Positions 1 through 7,473 of a stretch of DNA of 32,157 bases are shown here, in pieces. The translations under genes and the position numbers were made by a program. The stretch lies in NCBI GenBank assembly GCA_902812335.1, contig CADDZL010000009.1, positions 1 to 32,157 of the forward strand, in the 5' to 3' direction. The DNA comes from Chloroflexota bacterium (GTDB lineage: Bacteria; Chloroflexota; Anaerolineae; DSLN01). The notes beneath the pieces are model-generated. The model was not told the origin of the DNA. It saw only the letters and a program-made list of their open reading frames with translations, and made no database searches. Every line of letters starts with the position of its first letter. The first letter of the stretch is position 1.

Positions 1-55
1 TTCTTCCTCCGAATTGTCCAACGAACCGTAGTGAACGCTTCGCCTAACCCTCTAC

Positions 56-358
56 TTACGCGCTGGCAGCCAGACTCTTTGACTTGGCCTCAGTCATCCT
101 CAGCCGGTTTGCCAGCCCCTGCCGACATCCCAGTTGTATGAGCCAACGGGGAGTCAACTTCCATAAGCCCGGCAATCGGCAGCGCAAGGCGAAGTGGAAG
201 CGGGTGCTGCCGCGTTCTGGCGTAAGCACGACCGTCGCCTGCGTCTCCCAGCCGGAGATGGCCCGGTAGGCGATGCGTTCGTTGTCCACCCACTCGGTCA
301 CCACCTCATCGGAGCGAAAGCTCAGGCCGAGGGAAGGGTTGAAAGCCCAGCAATACAT
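56..358 (-). pseudogene. SRPBCC/polyketide-cyclase-like protein, N-terminally truncated
   Basis: This 100-residue reading frame resembles the C-terminal two thirds of an SRPBCC (START-like) domain. It has the strand pattern around EVVTEWVDNERIAYR, then a Thr-Val-rich strand, and a final amphipathic helix. Family members are usually 140-160 residues, so about 50 N-terminal residues (first strand and helices) are missing. The ATG follows the hlyD TGA directly, in the same frame, with no room for a ribosome site of its own. I read it as the relic of a deletion that joined the tail of the exporter operon to the rest of an SRPBCC gene. A short translationally coupled protein is the alternative. 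The family call is from sequence pattern only. Confidence 0.55.
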
Positions 359-1747
359 TCATTGCCCGAACTCCACATCCGCGATCATTCCCGGCTTGAG
401 TGCCAGGTCGGGATTGTCCAGACCGATGACCACTGCATACACCAGCCGCGTCCGATCTTCCTTGGTTTGCACATTGGTCGGTGTAAATTCGGCCTGCTCA
501 GCTAGGCGTAGAACCGTCCCTGAAAAGGCGCGATTGGGGTAAGCATCCACCTGGATACGCGCCGTCTGACCCTGGGTGATAAGCCCGAAACGCTCTTCCG
601 GCAGATAGACGGTCAGTTCCAGCCGGTCCAGCCGGCCGATCTTCAACAGCGTCCCGCCGGGCAACGCCGTCTGGCCAGGCTCGGCGCTCCGGATCAGGAC
701 GACCCCATCCCAGGGCGCGGTGATCGTCAGCTTCTGTAGCTGAAGGTCGAGCGCATCCAACTGGGCCTGTGCGGCGTCTACCTGGGCCTGGGCCGCGGCG
801 ATTTCTTCCGGACGCGCCCCGGCCCTGGTCAGGTCGAGCTGGGCCTGAGCGCGCCGCACCTCCGCTTCGGCGGCGGTGATGTCCTCGGCGGATGCTCCCT
901 TCTTAATCTGGGTGAGCGCGGCTTCTGCCTGGCGCAACTGCGCCTGAGCAGTCGCCAACTGGCCGAGGGCCTGCTGCACTTGCGCTTGGGCTGCCGCGAC
1001 ATCCTCCTCATGCGCACCGCGTTGCATATGCTGTAACGCCAGTTCTGCGATCCGTACCTCTTCGTCTGCGCTCTGGACCGCAGCCTTCGCGGCGTCGCAG
1101 TCGGCCTCGGTCGCGCCTCTCCCCACCAGCCCACAGACGCCATCCCGCTGGGCTTGCGCGCCCCACAGCACATTCTTCGCCTGTTCCACCCGCCGCTGTG
1201 CGATGGCGATATCCTCCGCTGGGGCGCCTGCTCTGGCGCGGGCCAGGCTGGCCTGGGCGGCAGCCACGCCCCCGTTCGCCGTCTGCACACCCGCACGCGC
1301 GCTCTCGACGGTGGCCTCGGCGACGGCGATCTCCTCCGGCTGAGCGCCCCGCCGGGCTTTAGCCAACTGCGCCCTGGCGGCCTCGACCGCAGCTTGCGCC
1401 GCTTCGATCTCCTGCGGGCGGGCGCCGGCCTTGAGTTCATCCAGGCGGGCCTGAGCCAGCCGTAGGTCCGCTTCAGCCTGCGCGCGCTGGGCGACGAGCA
1501 GCGCATCGTCCAGCCGCACCAGAGGCTGCCCGACGGTGACACGCTCACCTTCCTCAACCAGAACTTCGATGATCTTGCCACCGATTTCGGGCGCAAGGCT
1601 GACCTGGCGCGCCTCGATCGTGCCTGTGGCTTCGAGCGCCGGTTCGCTCGACGTTCGTTGGGTTTGTGATAACCATGTCCACGCGCCTCCTCCGATCACC
1701 ATCAGAAGGAGCACAGCGCCAATGATGAGCTTTCTGGTGTTCATCAT
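359..1747 (-). CDS. HlyD-family membrane fusion protein of an ABC-2 exporter
   Basis: This is the periplasmic or extracytoplasmic adaptor that works with the ABC permeases encoded just upstream. The 462 residues start with a membrane anchor (about 7-26), then a first lipoyl half-motif (about 40-82, containing APEIGGKIIEVLVEEGERV). A very long Ala/Gln-rich coiled coil follows (about 84-340), then the second lipoyl half (TITAPWDGVVLIRSAEPGQ, about 341-360) and a beta-barrel region. The coiled coil carries seven copies of a GAxxEDI-like motif near residues 108, 134, 174, 211, 244, 284 and 310. AGGAG lies 3 nt before the first ATG and 6 nt before the second, so the start could be 1744. It is the last intact gene of the exporter operon. 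The organisation resembles E. coli YbhG/YhiI proteins; the substrate is unknown. Confidence 0.93.
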   Translation of the reverse strand: MMNTRKLIIGAVLLLMVIGGGAWTWLSQTQRTSSEPALEATGTIEARQVSLAPEIGGKIIEVLVEEGERVTVGQPLVRLDDALLVAQRAQAEADLRLAQARLDELKAGARPQEIEAAQAAVEAARAQLAKARRGAQPEEIAVAEATVESARAGVQTANGGVAAAQASLARARAGAPAEDIAIAQRRVEQAKNVLWGAQAQRDGVCGLVGRGATEADCDAAKAAVQSADEEVRIAELALQHMQRGAHEEDVAAAQAQVQQALGQLATAQAQLRQAEAALTQIKKGASAEDITAAEAEVRRAQAQLDLTRAGARPEEIAAAQAQVDAAQAQLDALDLQLQKLTITAPWDGVVLIRSAEPGQTALPGGTLLKIGRLDRLELTVYLPEERFGLITQGQTARIQVDAYPNRAFSGTVLRLAEQAEFTPTNVQTKEDRTRLVYAVVIGLDNPDLALKPGMIADVEFGQ

Positions 1748-1796
1748 CTTCTCCTATTCACCCAGTAGGGTGCTAAAATCTCCATGATGTCCATCA

Positions 1797-2930
1797 CTAC
1801 GCCAGCGTGCGACGAAACCGCGCCAGTCCGACCCACAGAATCGCTCCGGTAAACGCGGTGAGCACCGCGACGTGCGGCCAGACCACGCTCATGCCTCCCC
1901 CTTTCAGCACCACGTTCAGTGCAATCGTCAGGTAGTGCCGCACCGGGCTGGCGAACGAGATCGTCTGTAGCCACTCTGGCATAGACGTCACCGGCACGAT
2001 GGTGCCGGAGAGGTACGTGACCGGGAAGAGAATAAAGAACGCGAGCAAGAGCGTCTGCTGCAGGTTGTGGGCGACGGTCGCGATCCAGATGCCCACACCC
2101 GCGCTGGCGAGAAAGGCGAGCGTGGAGAGCGCGAAGAACAAGACCAGGTCGCCGCGCGGCACCAGGCCGAAGATGAAATACGAGAGCGCCAGGCCCAGCG
2201 CCAGGCCGATGATCTCCAGCATGACCATCGGCGTGATCTTGGCGATGATCAACTCAAATGGACGGATGGGCGTGACCATCAGTTGCTCAAGTGTGCCGGC
2301 CTCCTTCTCGCGCACGATGGCCGCCGCGGCCAGCAATACGCCCAGCATCACGACGGCGATCGTCACCATCGCCACCATGTTGAAATGCACATAGGTGAGT
2401 TCGGGCAGGTACCACGCCCGAATGCGATTGATCACTGCTGGGAAGCTCCCTGCCACTTGCACTAGACCCGAGCCATCCAGGCGGGCGACCTCGATCTCGG
2501 ACGAGTAGCGGCGCGCGATCTGCGTCACGTAGCTAAGCGAGAGCAGCGCCGCGTTCGACTGTGTCCCGTCGGCGATAGCCTGAATCGTCGCCGATTCGCC
2601 CCGCGCCAGGTCACGGCCCAGCCCTGGTGGGATGACCAGGCCGAGCGTCGCCTGCCCCGAGTCAAGCAGGCGGTTGAGCGCGGCCTCATCCGCCGGATAG
2701 TATTCCACGTTGAACGAGTCCGCCTGGCGAAAGCGATCCAGGAGGGTGCGACTCGCAGGCGACTGGTCACGGTCGAGCACCGCCGTTGGGATGTGCTTGA
2801 CGTCCATCGTCAACGCCCAGCCGCACAGGACAATCTCAGCGAAGGTGTACAGCACCAGGACGACGATCGGAATGTCGCGGAGGGTCTGGATGAACTCCTT
2901 GCGGATAAGTGAGCGCAGCCGGGTGATCAT
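1797..2930 (-). CDS. ABC-2 type transporter permease (YbhR/YhhJ-like)
   Basis: This inner-membrane permease subunit has 377 residues. It has the classic ABC-2 layout: an N-terminal membrane helix (about 21-42), a large extracytoplasmic domain (about 43-180), then five hydrophobic segments from about 185 to the end. The coupling-helix region IVREKEAGTLEQLMVTPIRP sits after the second membrane helix, as in ABC2_membrane_3 proteins, and would contact the ATPase. It follows the other permease with a 3-nt gap, so the pair very likely forms a heterodimer. No substrate can be read from the sequence. The start at 2930 agrees with the usual family N-terminus (RLRSLIRKEFIQTLRD). Confidence 0.92.
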   Translation of the reverse strand: MITRLRSLIRKEFIQTLRDIPIVVLVLYTFAEIVLCGWALTMDVKHIPTAVLDRDQSPASRTLLDRFRQADSFNVEYYPADEAALNRLLDSGQATLGLVIPPGLGRDLARGESATIQAIADGTQSNAALLSLSYVTQIARRYSSEIEVARLDGSGLVQVAGSFPAVINRIRAWYLPELTYVHFNMVAMVTIAVVMLGVLLAAAAIVREKEAGTLEQLMVTPIRPFELIIAKITPMVMLEIIGLALGLALSYFIFGLVPRGDLVLFFALSTLAFLASAGVGIWIATVAHNLQQTLLLAFFILFPVTYLSGTIVPVTSMPEWLQTISFASPVRHYLTIALNVVLKGGGMSVVWPHVAVLTAFTGAILWVGLARFRRTLA

Positions 2931-2933
2931 GGT

Positions 2934-4070
2934 TTATCCGATCCGCTTCTTAAAGCGCAACGCCGACAGGAGAATGAGTCCCACTGCATAGGCCGCCAGA
3001 AAGGCCATCGCCGGGCCGACGGTCTCTAGCCCCTGTCCCTTCAAGGTAATCGCCCGCGACAGATCGGCGAAATAGCGGGTTGGGAACGAGTTGGCATATG
3101 TCTGCATCGCCGTCGGCATGGTATGAACTGGGAAGAGGAAACCGGAGAACAGCATCGCGGGCATGAGCGTCAGCACAAAGGCCAGGAGCATGGCCGCCAC
3201 TTGCGTGCGCGTGACGGTCGAAACCAACAGTCCGATGCCGACGGTACAGGCGACGTACAGCGCCGAGGCGGCGAGGAACAGCGGCAGGCTGCCCCGGAAA
3301 GGCACGCCAAACCAGACCACGCCGCCCACCAGGATGATCAGCATCTCGATATAGGCAATGACGGCGTATGGAATCAACTTGCCGAGCATTAGTTCCGCCG
3401 GGCGGATAGGCGAAATGAAGATCTGCTGGATCGAGCCGCGCTCCTTCTCACGGACAATGGCCATCGCCGACAGGAGCGGCGGGAAAGCCATGAGGATCAC
3501 GCCAAATAGCCCGGGAACGATGGAATTCACGCTCTTGAGGCCTGGGTTGTAGAAGACGCGCGAACTGACCGTGAGGGCGATAGCGCCTTCCAGTGATTGC
3601 CCGGTCCGCTGCTCGAGGAAGCCAGCCAACTCCTGCCCGCTGTAGGCAGCGTTGATCGCGTTGACGTAGGAGATTGTGACCTGAGCGAAGGGCGTGTAGG
3701 AACCATCGAGCAGGGTCTGGACTTGCGCCGTCCGGCCCGCGCTCAGCGCCTCGCCGAAACCGTTCGGAATGATGAGCGCGACCTCGGCAATGTCGCGGTC
3801 GAGGTCATCCTCGATCTCGTCATAGTTGTTTACCGCGCCGACGAAGCGGAAATAGCCGGAACTGACGAAGGCCTGCACGTAGTCCCGGCTGGCCGCCGTC
3901 CGGTCGAGATCGAGCACGATCATCTCGATGTTCTTCACATCCGTATTGAGCGCATAGGCAAACAGGAAGAGCATGACGAGTGGCAGGATCAGCGCGATGC
4001 CCAACGTGTAGGGGTCACGCAGGATCTCGCGCGTCTCTTTGCGCAGCACGGGGATGATGCGCGTGCCCAT
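2934..4070 (-). CDS. ABC-2 type transporter permease (YbhS-like)
   Basis: This 378-residue permease is paralogous to its downstream neighbour. It has an N-terminal membrane helix (about 24-44, LGIALILPLVMLFLFAYAL), an extracytoplasmic domain (about 45-180), and a block of five or six hydrophobic helices from about 185. The conserved cytoplasmic loop reads AIVREKERGSIQQIFISPIRP, matching the ABC-2 coupling element. It starts 3 nt after the methyltransferase stop, within a tightly packed operon. Together with the tandem ATPase and HlyD protein it makes a complete YbhFSRG-like exporter. Such systems move drugs, lipids or other hydrophobic compounds, but the cargo here cannot be inferred. Confidence 0.92.
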   Translation of the reverse strand: MGTRIIPVLRKETREILRDPYTLGIALILPLVMLFLFAYALNTDVKNIEMIVLDLDRTAASRDYVQAFVSSGYFRFVGAVNNYDEIEDDLDRDIAEVALIIPNGFGEALSAGRTAQVQTLLDGSYTPFAQVTISYVNAINAAYSGQELAGFLEQRTGQSLEGAIALTVSSRVFYNPGLKSVNSIVPGLFGVILMAFPPLLSAMAIVREKERGSIQQIFISPIRPAELMLGKLIPYAVIAYIEMLIILVGGVVWFGVPFRGSLPLFLAASALYVACTVGIGLLVSTVTRTQVAAMLLAFVLTLMPAMLFSGFLFPVHTMPTAMQTYANSFPTRYFADLSRAITLKGQGLETVGPAMAFLAAYAVGLILLSALRFKKRIG

Positions 4071-4073
4071 CAG

Positions 4074-4679
4074 CTATCCCTTCACCGCCACTGCGATGTA
4101 GATCAACCCAACCCAGCGCCAGCGCACCTCGACGTCGGCAAACGTGCGGCGCAGTTCCGTGATAGAGTCATGTCCTAACTCGACAGCGCAGGTGCGTGCG
4201 AACCGGCTGAGTCGTCGTGCGAATCTGTTGCCCGGCAGGTTCAGATCGAGCACGACCAGCCGTCCACCGGGGACGAGCACACGCCAGGCCTCTACGATGG
4301 CCTCGGCATAATCAGGGATAATGTTCATCGCGAACGCGCAGATAGCGCGATCAAAGGACGCAGCGGGGAAGGGCAACTGCGCGGCGTCCGCTGTGTGCAC
4401 TTCGACGTTCTCCCACCCATGCCGCACGATCTTCGCCCGTGCGATGTTGAGCATGGCAGGGGTCAGGTCCACACCCGTGACTCGCCCGGCCTCGCCGACG
4501 AGTTCGGACAGGTGTTTGAAATTCGCGCCGGTACCACAGGCGATGTCGAGCACCCGGTCGCCGGGCTGTACACCAAGCGCCAGCCGTGCCTCGCGGCGGT
4601 TTGGCAAACTCCAGCTATGCGTCGCATCGTAGTGCGGCGCCCAATCCGTAAAGGTCTGGCGAATGGTCTCAAGTGTCAT
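4074..4679 (-). CDS. Class I SAM-dependent methyltransferase
   Basis: This protein of about 201 residues belongs to the Methyltransf_11/UbiE-like group. Motif I is VLDIACGTGANF (about residues 43-54). The acidic end of strand 2 lies in GVDLTPAMLNIARAK, and the motif around HTADAAQLPFPAASFD matches the third SAM-contact region. The post-motif strand reads LVPGGRLVVLDLNLPG. The start at 4679 gives a standard N-terminus and a 4-nt ATGA overlap with the end of the ATPase gene, so the two are probably translationally coupled. A methyltransferase between the ATPase and the permeases is unusual for a ybhGFSR-like operon. It suggests that the exported compound, or a lipid partner, is methylated. The substrate is unknown. 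Confidence 0.88.
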   Translation of the reverse strand: MTLETIRQTFTDWAPHYDATHSWSLPNRREARLALGVQPGDRVLDIACGTGANFKHLSELVGEAGRVTGVDLTPAMLNIARAKIVRHGWENVEVHTADAAQLPFPAASFDRAICAFAMNIIPDYAEAIVEAWRVLVPGGRLVVLDLNLPGNRFARRLSRFARTCAVELGHDSITELRRTFADVEVRWRWVGLIYIAVAVKG

Positions 4680-5077
4680 AGCTGGCCTCCCAGTTCCCGG
4701 GCACGCTTCCCTTGCTCTTCCATCTCGATGAATGTCACGAACAGGTCTTCGAGCGAGAAGGGGATCGGCTCGACGCGGTATGCCGCGAGGCCTTCGGCGG
4801 CGAAGGCTGCCCGGATATCGGGCGCCTGGCGAGGCACGTCTTCGACGAGCACATGGACTCGGTCGCCGAACAGGCCGGCGCTGAGCACGCCGTCCATTCC
4901 CTGCACCCGGCGCAGCGCGCGCACAGGCTCCGGGCAAACCACTTCCAGCATCTCGCCAGCGCGCATGTTCGCGCGTAGCTCTGTCGGACTGCCGAACGCG
5001 ATCAACCGACCGTTGTAGATCAGCCCAAGCGTATTGCAGTGTTCGGCCTCGTCCATATAGTGGGTCGTCACGAACAC
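4676..5077 (-). pseudogene. C-terminal part of the tandem ABC ATPase, after a frameshift
   Basis: These 133 codons continue the second nucleotide-binding domain of the ATPase encoded at 5068-6675. They begin at the switch (H-loop) histidine: FVTTHYMDEAEHCN. They run through the usual C-terminal regulatory part, ending near a SLEDLFVTFIEMEE motif typical of CcmA/YbhF-type ATPases. The preceding frame ends GQGVT-Cys-Ser-stop, where the family has GVTxFVTTH, so one base is missing in the stretch GTGACGTGTTCGTGA around 5071-5085. A GTG could in principle restart translation at 5077, but no ribosome site is visible there. A true mutation and a sequencing or assembly error are both possible. The family continuity across the break is clear. 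Confidence 0.8.
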
Positions 5078-6675
5078 GTCACGCCCTGCCCGGCCAGGTT
5101 GTAGATCAAGTCCCAGAAGGCCCGCCGCGAAATTGGGTCCACGCCAGAGGTTGGCTCATCGAGGAATAGCACGCGCGGCTCGTGCAGAATGGCACAGCCA
5201 AGCGCGAGGCGCTGCTTCCAGCCTCCGGAGAGGGCGCGGGTTAATATCCGTTCCCGGCCCACAAGCCCGGCCATCTCCAACACCCAGCGTTTACGGTCAG
5301 CGCGTTTGGCCTGCGGCACCTTATACACGCCGGCGTAAAAGTCCAGATTCTCTTCGACCGTCAGATCGTGATAGAGCGAGAACTTCTGCGACATGTAGCC
5401 AATGTGGGGCTTGATGCGGCTCTGCTCACGCAGAATGTCGTACCCGGCTACCGTGCCTGTTCCCGCTGTCGGCGGCAGCAGGCCGCACAATATGCGGATC
5501 GTCGTCGTCTTGCCGCTGCCGTTTGGGCCGAGAAAGCCAAAGACCTCGCCTTCGCGCACACTGAACGAGAGGTTATCCACCGCCGTAAAGTCCCCGAACT
5601 TCTTGGTGAGGCCGGCGACAGAGACGACAAGAGAGTCACGACGGAGGACGGAGGACGGAGAACTGAGGACTGAGGTGTCCGTCATCCGTCCCTTCGCTTC
5701 GCTCAAGAGCAGGCGTCCGTCGTCCGTTGTCTTTTCCAGCATCGCCACGAAGACATCCTCCAGCCCCGGCGTGGTGCGGCGCACGTCGGACAGCCGGATG
5801 CCGCTGGTGCGCATGTCGTTTTCAAGCGCAGACAAATCGCGGTCGCCACCAGAGGTATCCGGCGGCTGGACGAGCAGATGCACGCGCTCGCCGAATACCT
5901 GCACGTGCGAAACCCCTGGCTGAGCGCGCAGTTGGGTCACCGCTTGGCGTTGGGGTTCGGCCAGCAGGTCAAGCATCTCACCCTGCAGGCTGGCTCTGAG
6001 CGCGGCCGGCGGGTCGCAGGCGACGATCTCGCCCTGGTGCATGAGGGCCACGCGGTGAAACCGTTCCGCTTCGTCCATGTATGGCGTCGAAACAAAAATG
6101 GTGATCCCCTGCGCCAGGAAGTCCTTCAGCAGCAGCCAGAAGTCGCGGCGGCTCACCGGGTCAACCCCGGTCGTCGGCTCGTCGAGGAACAGCACCTGCG
6201 GCGCATACACCAGGGCACAGGCCAGGGCGAGTTTCTTCTTCATCCCACCGGAGAGATGCTCGGCGCGACGGTCGGCGGCGCGGTCGAGCCGAGCGAAGCG
6301 GAGCAAATCGCCGATGCGGCGCTCCCGTTTATCGGGCGGAATGCGATACAGGTCGGCAAAGAAGTCGAGGTTTTCTCGAACGCTGAGCGAGCCGTACAAT
6401 GTAAAGCCCTCGGACATGTAGCCGATACGCCCGCCGAGGGCAGAGGGGTGCGCCACCACGTCCACCCCGGCGACCATGGCGTGGCCGGCGCTGGGGCGTA
6501 AGATGCCACAGAGCATCTGCATCGTCGTCGTCTTGCCCGCGCCATCGGGCCCGACCAGGCCGAAGAGTTCGCCCTGCTGGACCGCCAGGTCAATGCCGCG
6601 CACGGCTTCGACTTTCTTCCAGCGGTTGCCGTAGGTCTTCGCCAATTTCTGTGTTGCGATCACGATGTCGACCAT
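5068..6675 (-). CDS. Tandem two-domain ABC transporter ATPase (YbhF-like), frameshifted near its end
   Basis: This protein energises the exporter. The first NBD has Walker A GPDGAGKTT, signature LSGGMKKKLALA and Walker B VLFLDEPTTGVDP. Its switch region reads VSTPYMDEAE, with Pro where the catalytic His belongs. The second NBD has GPNGSGKTT, LSGGWKQRLALG and VLFLDEPTSGVDP, and its switch His lies beyond the frameshift in the 4676-5077 piece. This asymmetry suggests one degenerate and one full ATP site. The interdomain linker contains residues encoded by a short heptameric DNA repeat (5641-5675). I prefer ATG 6675, with GGGGA just upstream. A GTG at 6696, only 3 nt after the preceding stop, would add seven residues. 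Intact YbhF-type proteins are about 580-670 residues, matching the sum of both pieces. Confidence 0.88.
   Translation of the reverse strand: MVDIVIATQKLAKTYGNRWKKVEAVRGIDLAVQQGELFGLVGPDGAGKTTTMQMLCGILRPSAGHAMVAGVDVVAHPSALGGRIGYMSEGFTLYGSLSVRENLDFFADLYRIPPDKRERRIGDLLRFARLDRAADRRAEHLSGGMKKKLALACALVYAPQVLFLDEPTTGVDPVSRRDFWLLLKDFLAQGITIFVSTPYMDEAERFHRVALMHQGEIVACDPPAALRASLQGEMLDLLAEPQRQAVTQLRAQPGVSHVQVFGERVHLLVQPPDTSGGDRDLSALENDMRTSGIRLSDVRRTTPGLEDVFVAMLEKTTDDGRLLLSEAKGRMTDTSVLSSPSSVLRRDSLVVSVAGLTKKFGDFTAVDNLSFSVREGEVFGFLGPNGSGKTTTIRILCGLLPPTAGTGTVAGYDILREQSRIKPHIGYMSQKFSLYHDLTVEENLDFYAGVYKVPQAKRADRKRWVLEMAGLVGRERILTRALSGGWKQRLALGCAILHEPRVLFLDEPTSGVDPISRRAFWDLIYNLAGQGVTCS
5641..5675. repeat. Heptameric short tandem repeat inside the ATPase gene
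   Basis: Five 7-nt units follow one another: ACGGAGG, ACGGAGG, ACGGAGA, ACTGAGG, ACTGAGG. They fall in the linker between the two ABC domains and are read through in frame as a Ser/Leu-rich stretch. Related but diverged 7-nt units occur between genes at 8546-8566. This resembles the heptameric short tandem repeats known from cyanobacteria and other filamentous phyla. Confidence 0.75.
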
Positions 6676-6699
6676 AGAGTTCCCCAGCGCATCCACCGG

Positions 6700-7341
6700 T
6701 CACAGATGACGGTAATCCACCAGTTCCACATCAGGCGCACGACGCAGGTCGTGGATCAGCCAGTGGCTGCGACGGCAGTCTACCGTCACCAGCACCCGTC
6801 GTCCAGGGTCACGCCGGACTGCAGCCAGGATGTTGTCTAAGAGCGCCCGGTTGGCTTCACTCCAGGCTTGTTGTGCCTCTGGACCGCTCAACCAGGCGAT
6901 CAGGGTGCAGATGCTGTGGCATGTGACTCCAAAGAGCGCGGAGTTGATCGCTCGTGGTCCACTGGCCAGTCGCTGTATCCGTCGTAACAGGCTGTTCAGC
7001 AGGCGAACTATGAGGCGACGTAGACCGAGCAGGGTTCCGCCCTTGGGGGCGATGAGTTCACTGCCTTTTGAGCTACGCACCGGAACAATCACAATATCCG
7101 TCTGTCGCGATAAGGGCACCAACACCTCACGGTATTCGGGCAACGCTGTGCTCAGGTCGCCCGACTGCCAATCCTCCGGGCGGATCTCCGCGCACAGCAG
7201 GTCCGGCTGCAGGTCTTTGACCAGGCGGCGCAGCGTTTTCAGGTCGTATTTGATCGGCTCCTGGTGCAGTTCGGCCAGCGTGCCCAATACCGCAATCCGA
7301 GTCCTGACTCCAGGTGTTTCTTCAGCGTCGGTCATGCTCAT
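6700..7341 (-). CDS. Protein of unknown function, first gene of the exporter operon
   Basis: I do not recognise this 213-residue protein with confidence. It starts with a strand-like IAVLGTLAELH segment, then helices, then LQPDLLCAEIRPEDW. That order recalls the TraB/ChaN-type 'GT-H ... PD-hydrophobic-E' pattern, but the match is loose. The middle (about 100-150) is basic and moderately hydrophobic (GLRRLIVRLLNSLLRRIQRL) and may be an amphipathic membrane-surface helix. The C-terminus (RRVLVTVDCRRSHWLIHDL) looks like another alpha/beta strand-helix unit. GGAGGG sits 8 nt before ATG 7341. The gene ends 3 nt before a possible GTG start of the ATPase, so it is operonic with the exporter. Confidence 0.7.
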   Translation of the reverse strand: MSMTDAEETPGVRTRIAVLGTLAELHQEPIKYDLKTLRRLVKDLQPDLLCAEIRPEDWQSGDLSTALPEYREVLVPLSRQTDIVIVPVRSSKGSELIAPKGGTLLGLRRLIVRLLNSLLRRIQRLASGPRAINSALFGVTCHSICTLIAWLSGPEAQQAWSEANRALLDNILAAVRRDPGRRVLVTVDCRRSHWLIHDLRRAPDVELVDYRHL

Positions 7342-7392
7342 ACTGTAGGCCCTCCCTCATGCCGTCACAAGCGTAAAGCTACGCATTTGCAT

Positions 7393-7410
7393 ATCCGTAA
7401 GATTACGGAT
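7393..7410. promoter_or_regulatory. Perfect palindrome, candidate operator of the exporter operon
   Basis: ATCCGTAA and TTACGGAT form a perfect 8-bp inverted repeat with a 2-bp spacer, about 52 nt upstream of the first gene of the exporter operon (start 7341). The size and symmetry suit a dimeric repressor such as a TetR- or MarR-type protein. No such regulator is encoded in this window, so the binding factor is unknown. A weaker inverted repeat (GCGTA, 4-nt spacer, TACGC) lies at 7371-7384. Confidence 0.6.
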
Positions 7411-7473
7411 TTCTCTGTGAAAAGGAGAAGAGGATGAACGATACAAGATGGATGATCGTCCGTCGTCGGTCAG

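Noticed and set aside
829-1596. Long alternative minus-strand frame inside hlyD
   Set aside because: It is a frame-shifted shadow of the repetitive coiled-coil region, very rich in Arg, Pro and Ser, with no family features.
4680-4937. N-terminal extension of the methyltransferase by 86 residues
   Set aside because: The extension is Arg/Pro-rich antisense-like sequence lying over the ATPase gene. ATG 4679 gives the family-normal start and an ATGA overlap.
5068-5085. Programmed ribosomal frameshift in the tandem ABC ATPase
   Set aside because: No slippery heptamer, no stimulatory hairpin and no internal ribosome site was seen. A lost base explains the data more simply.
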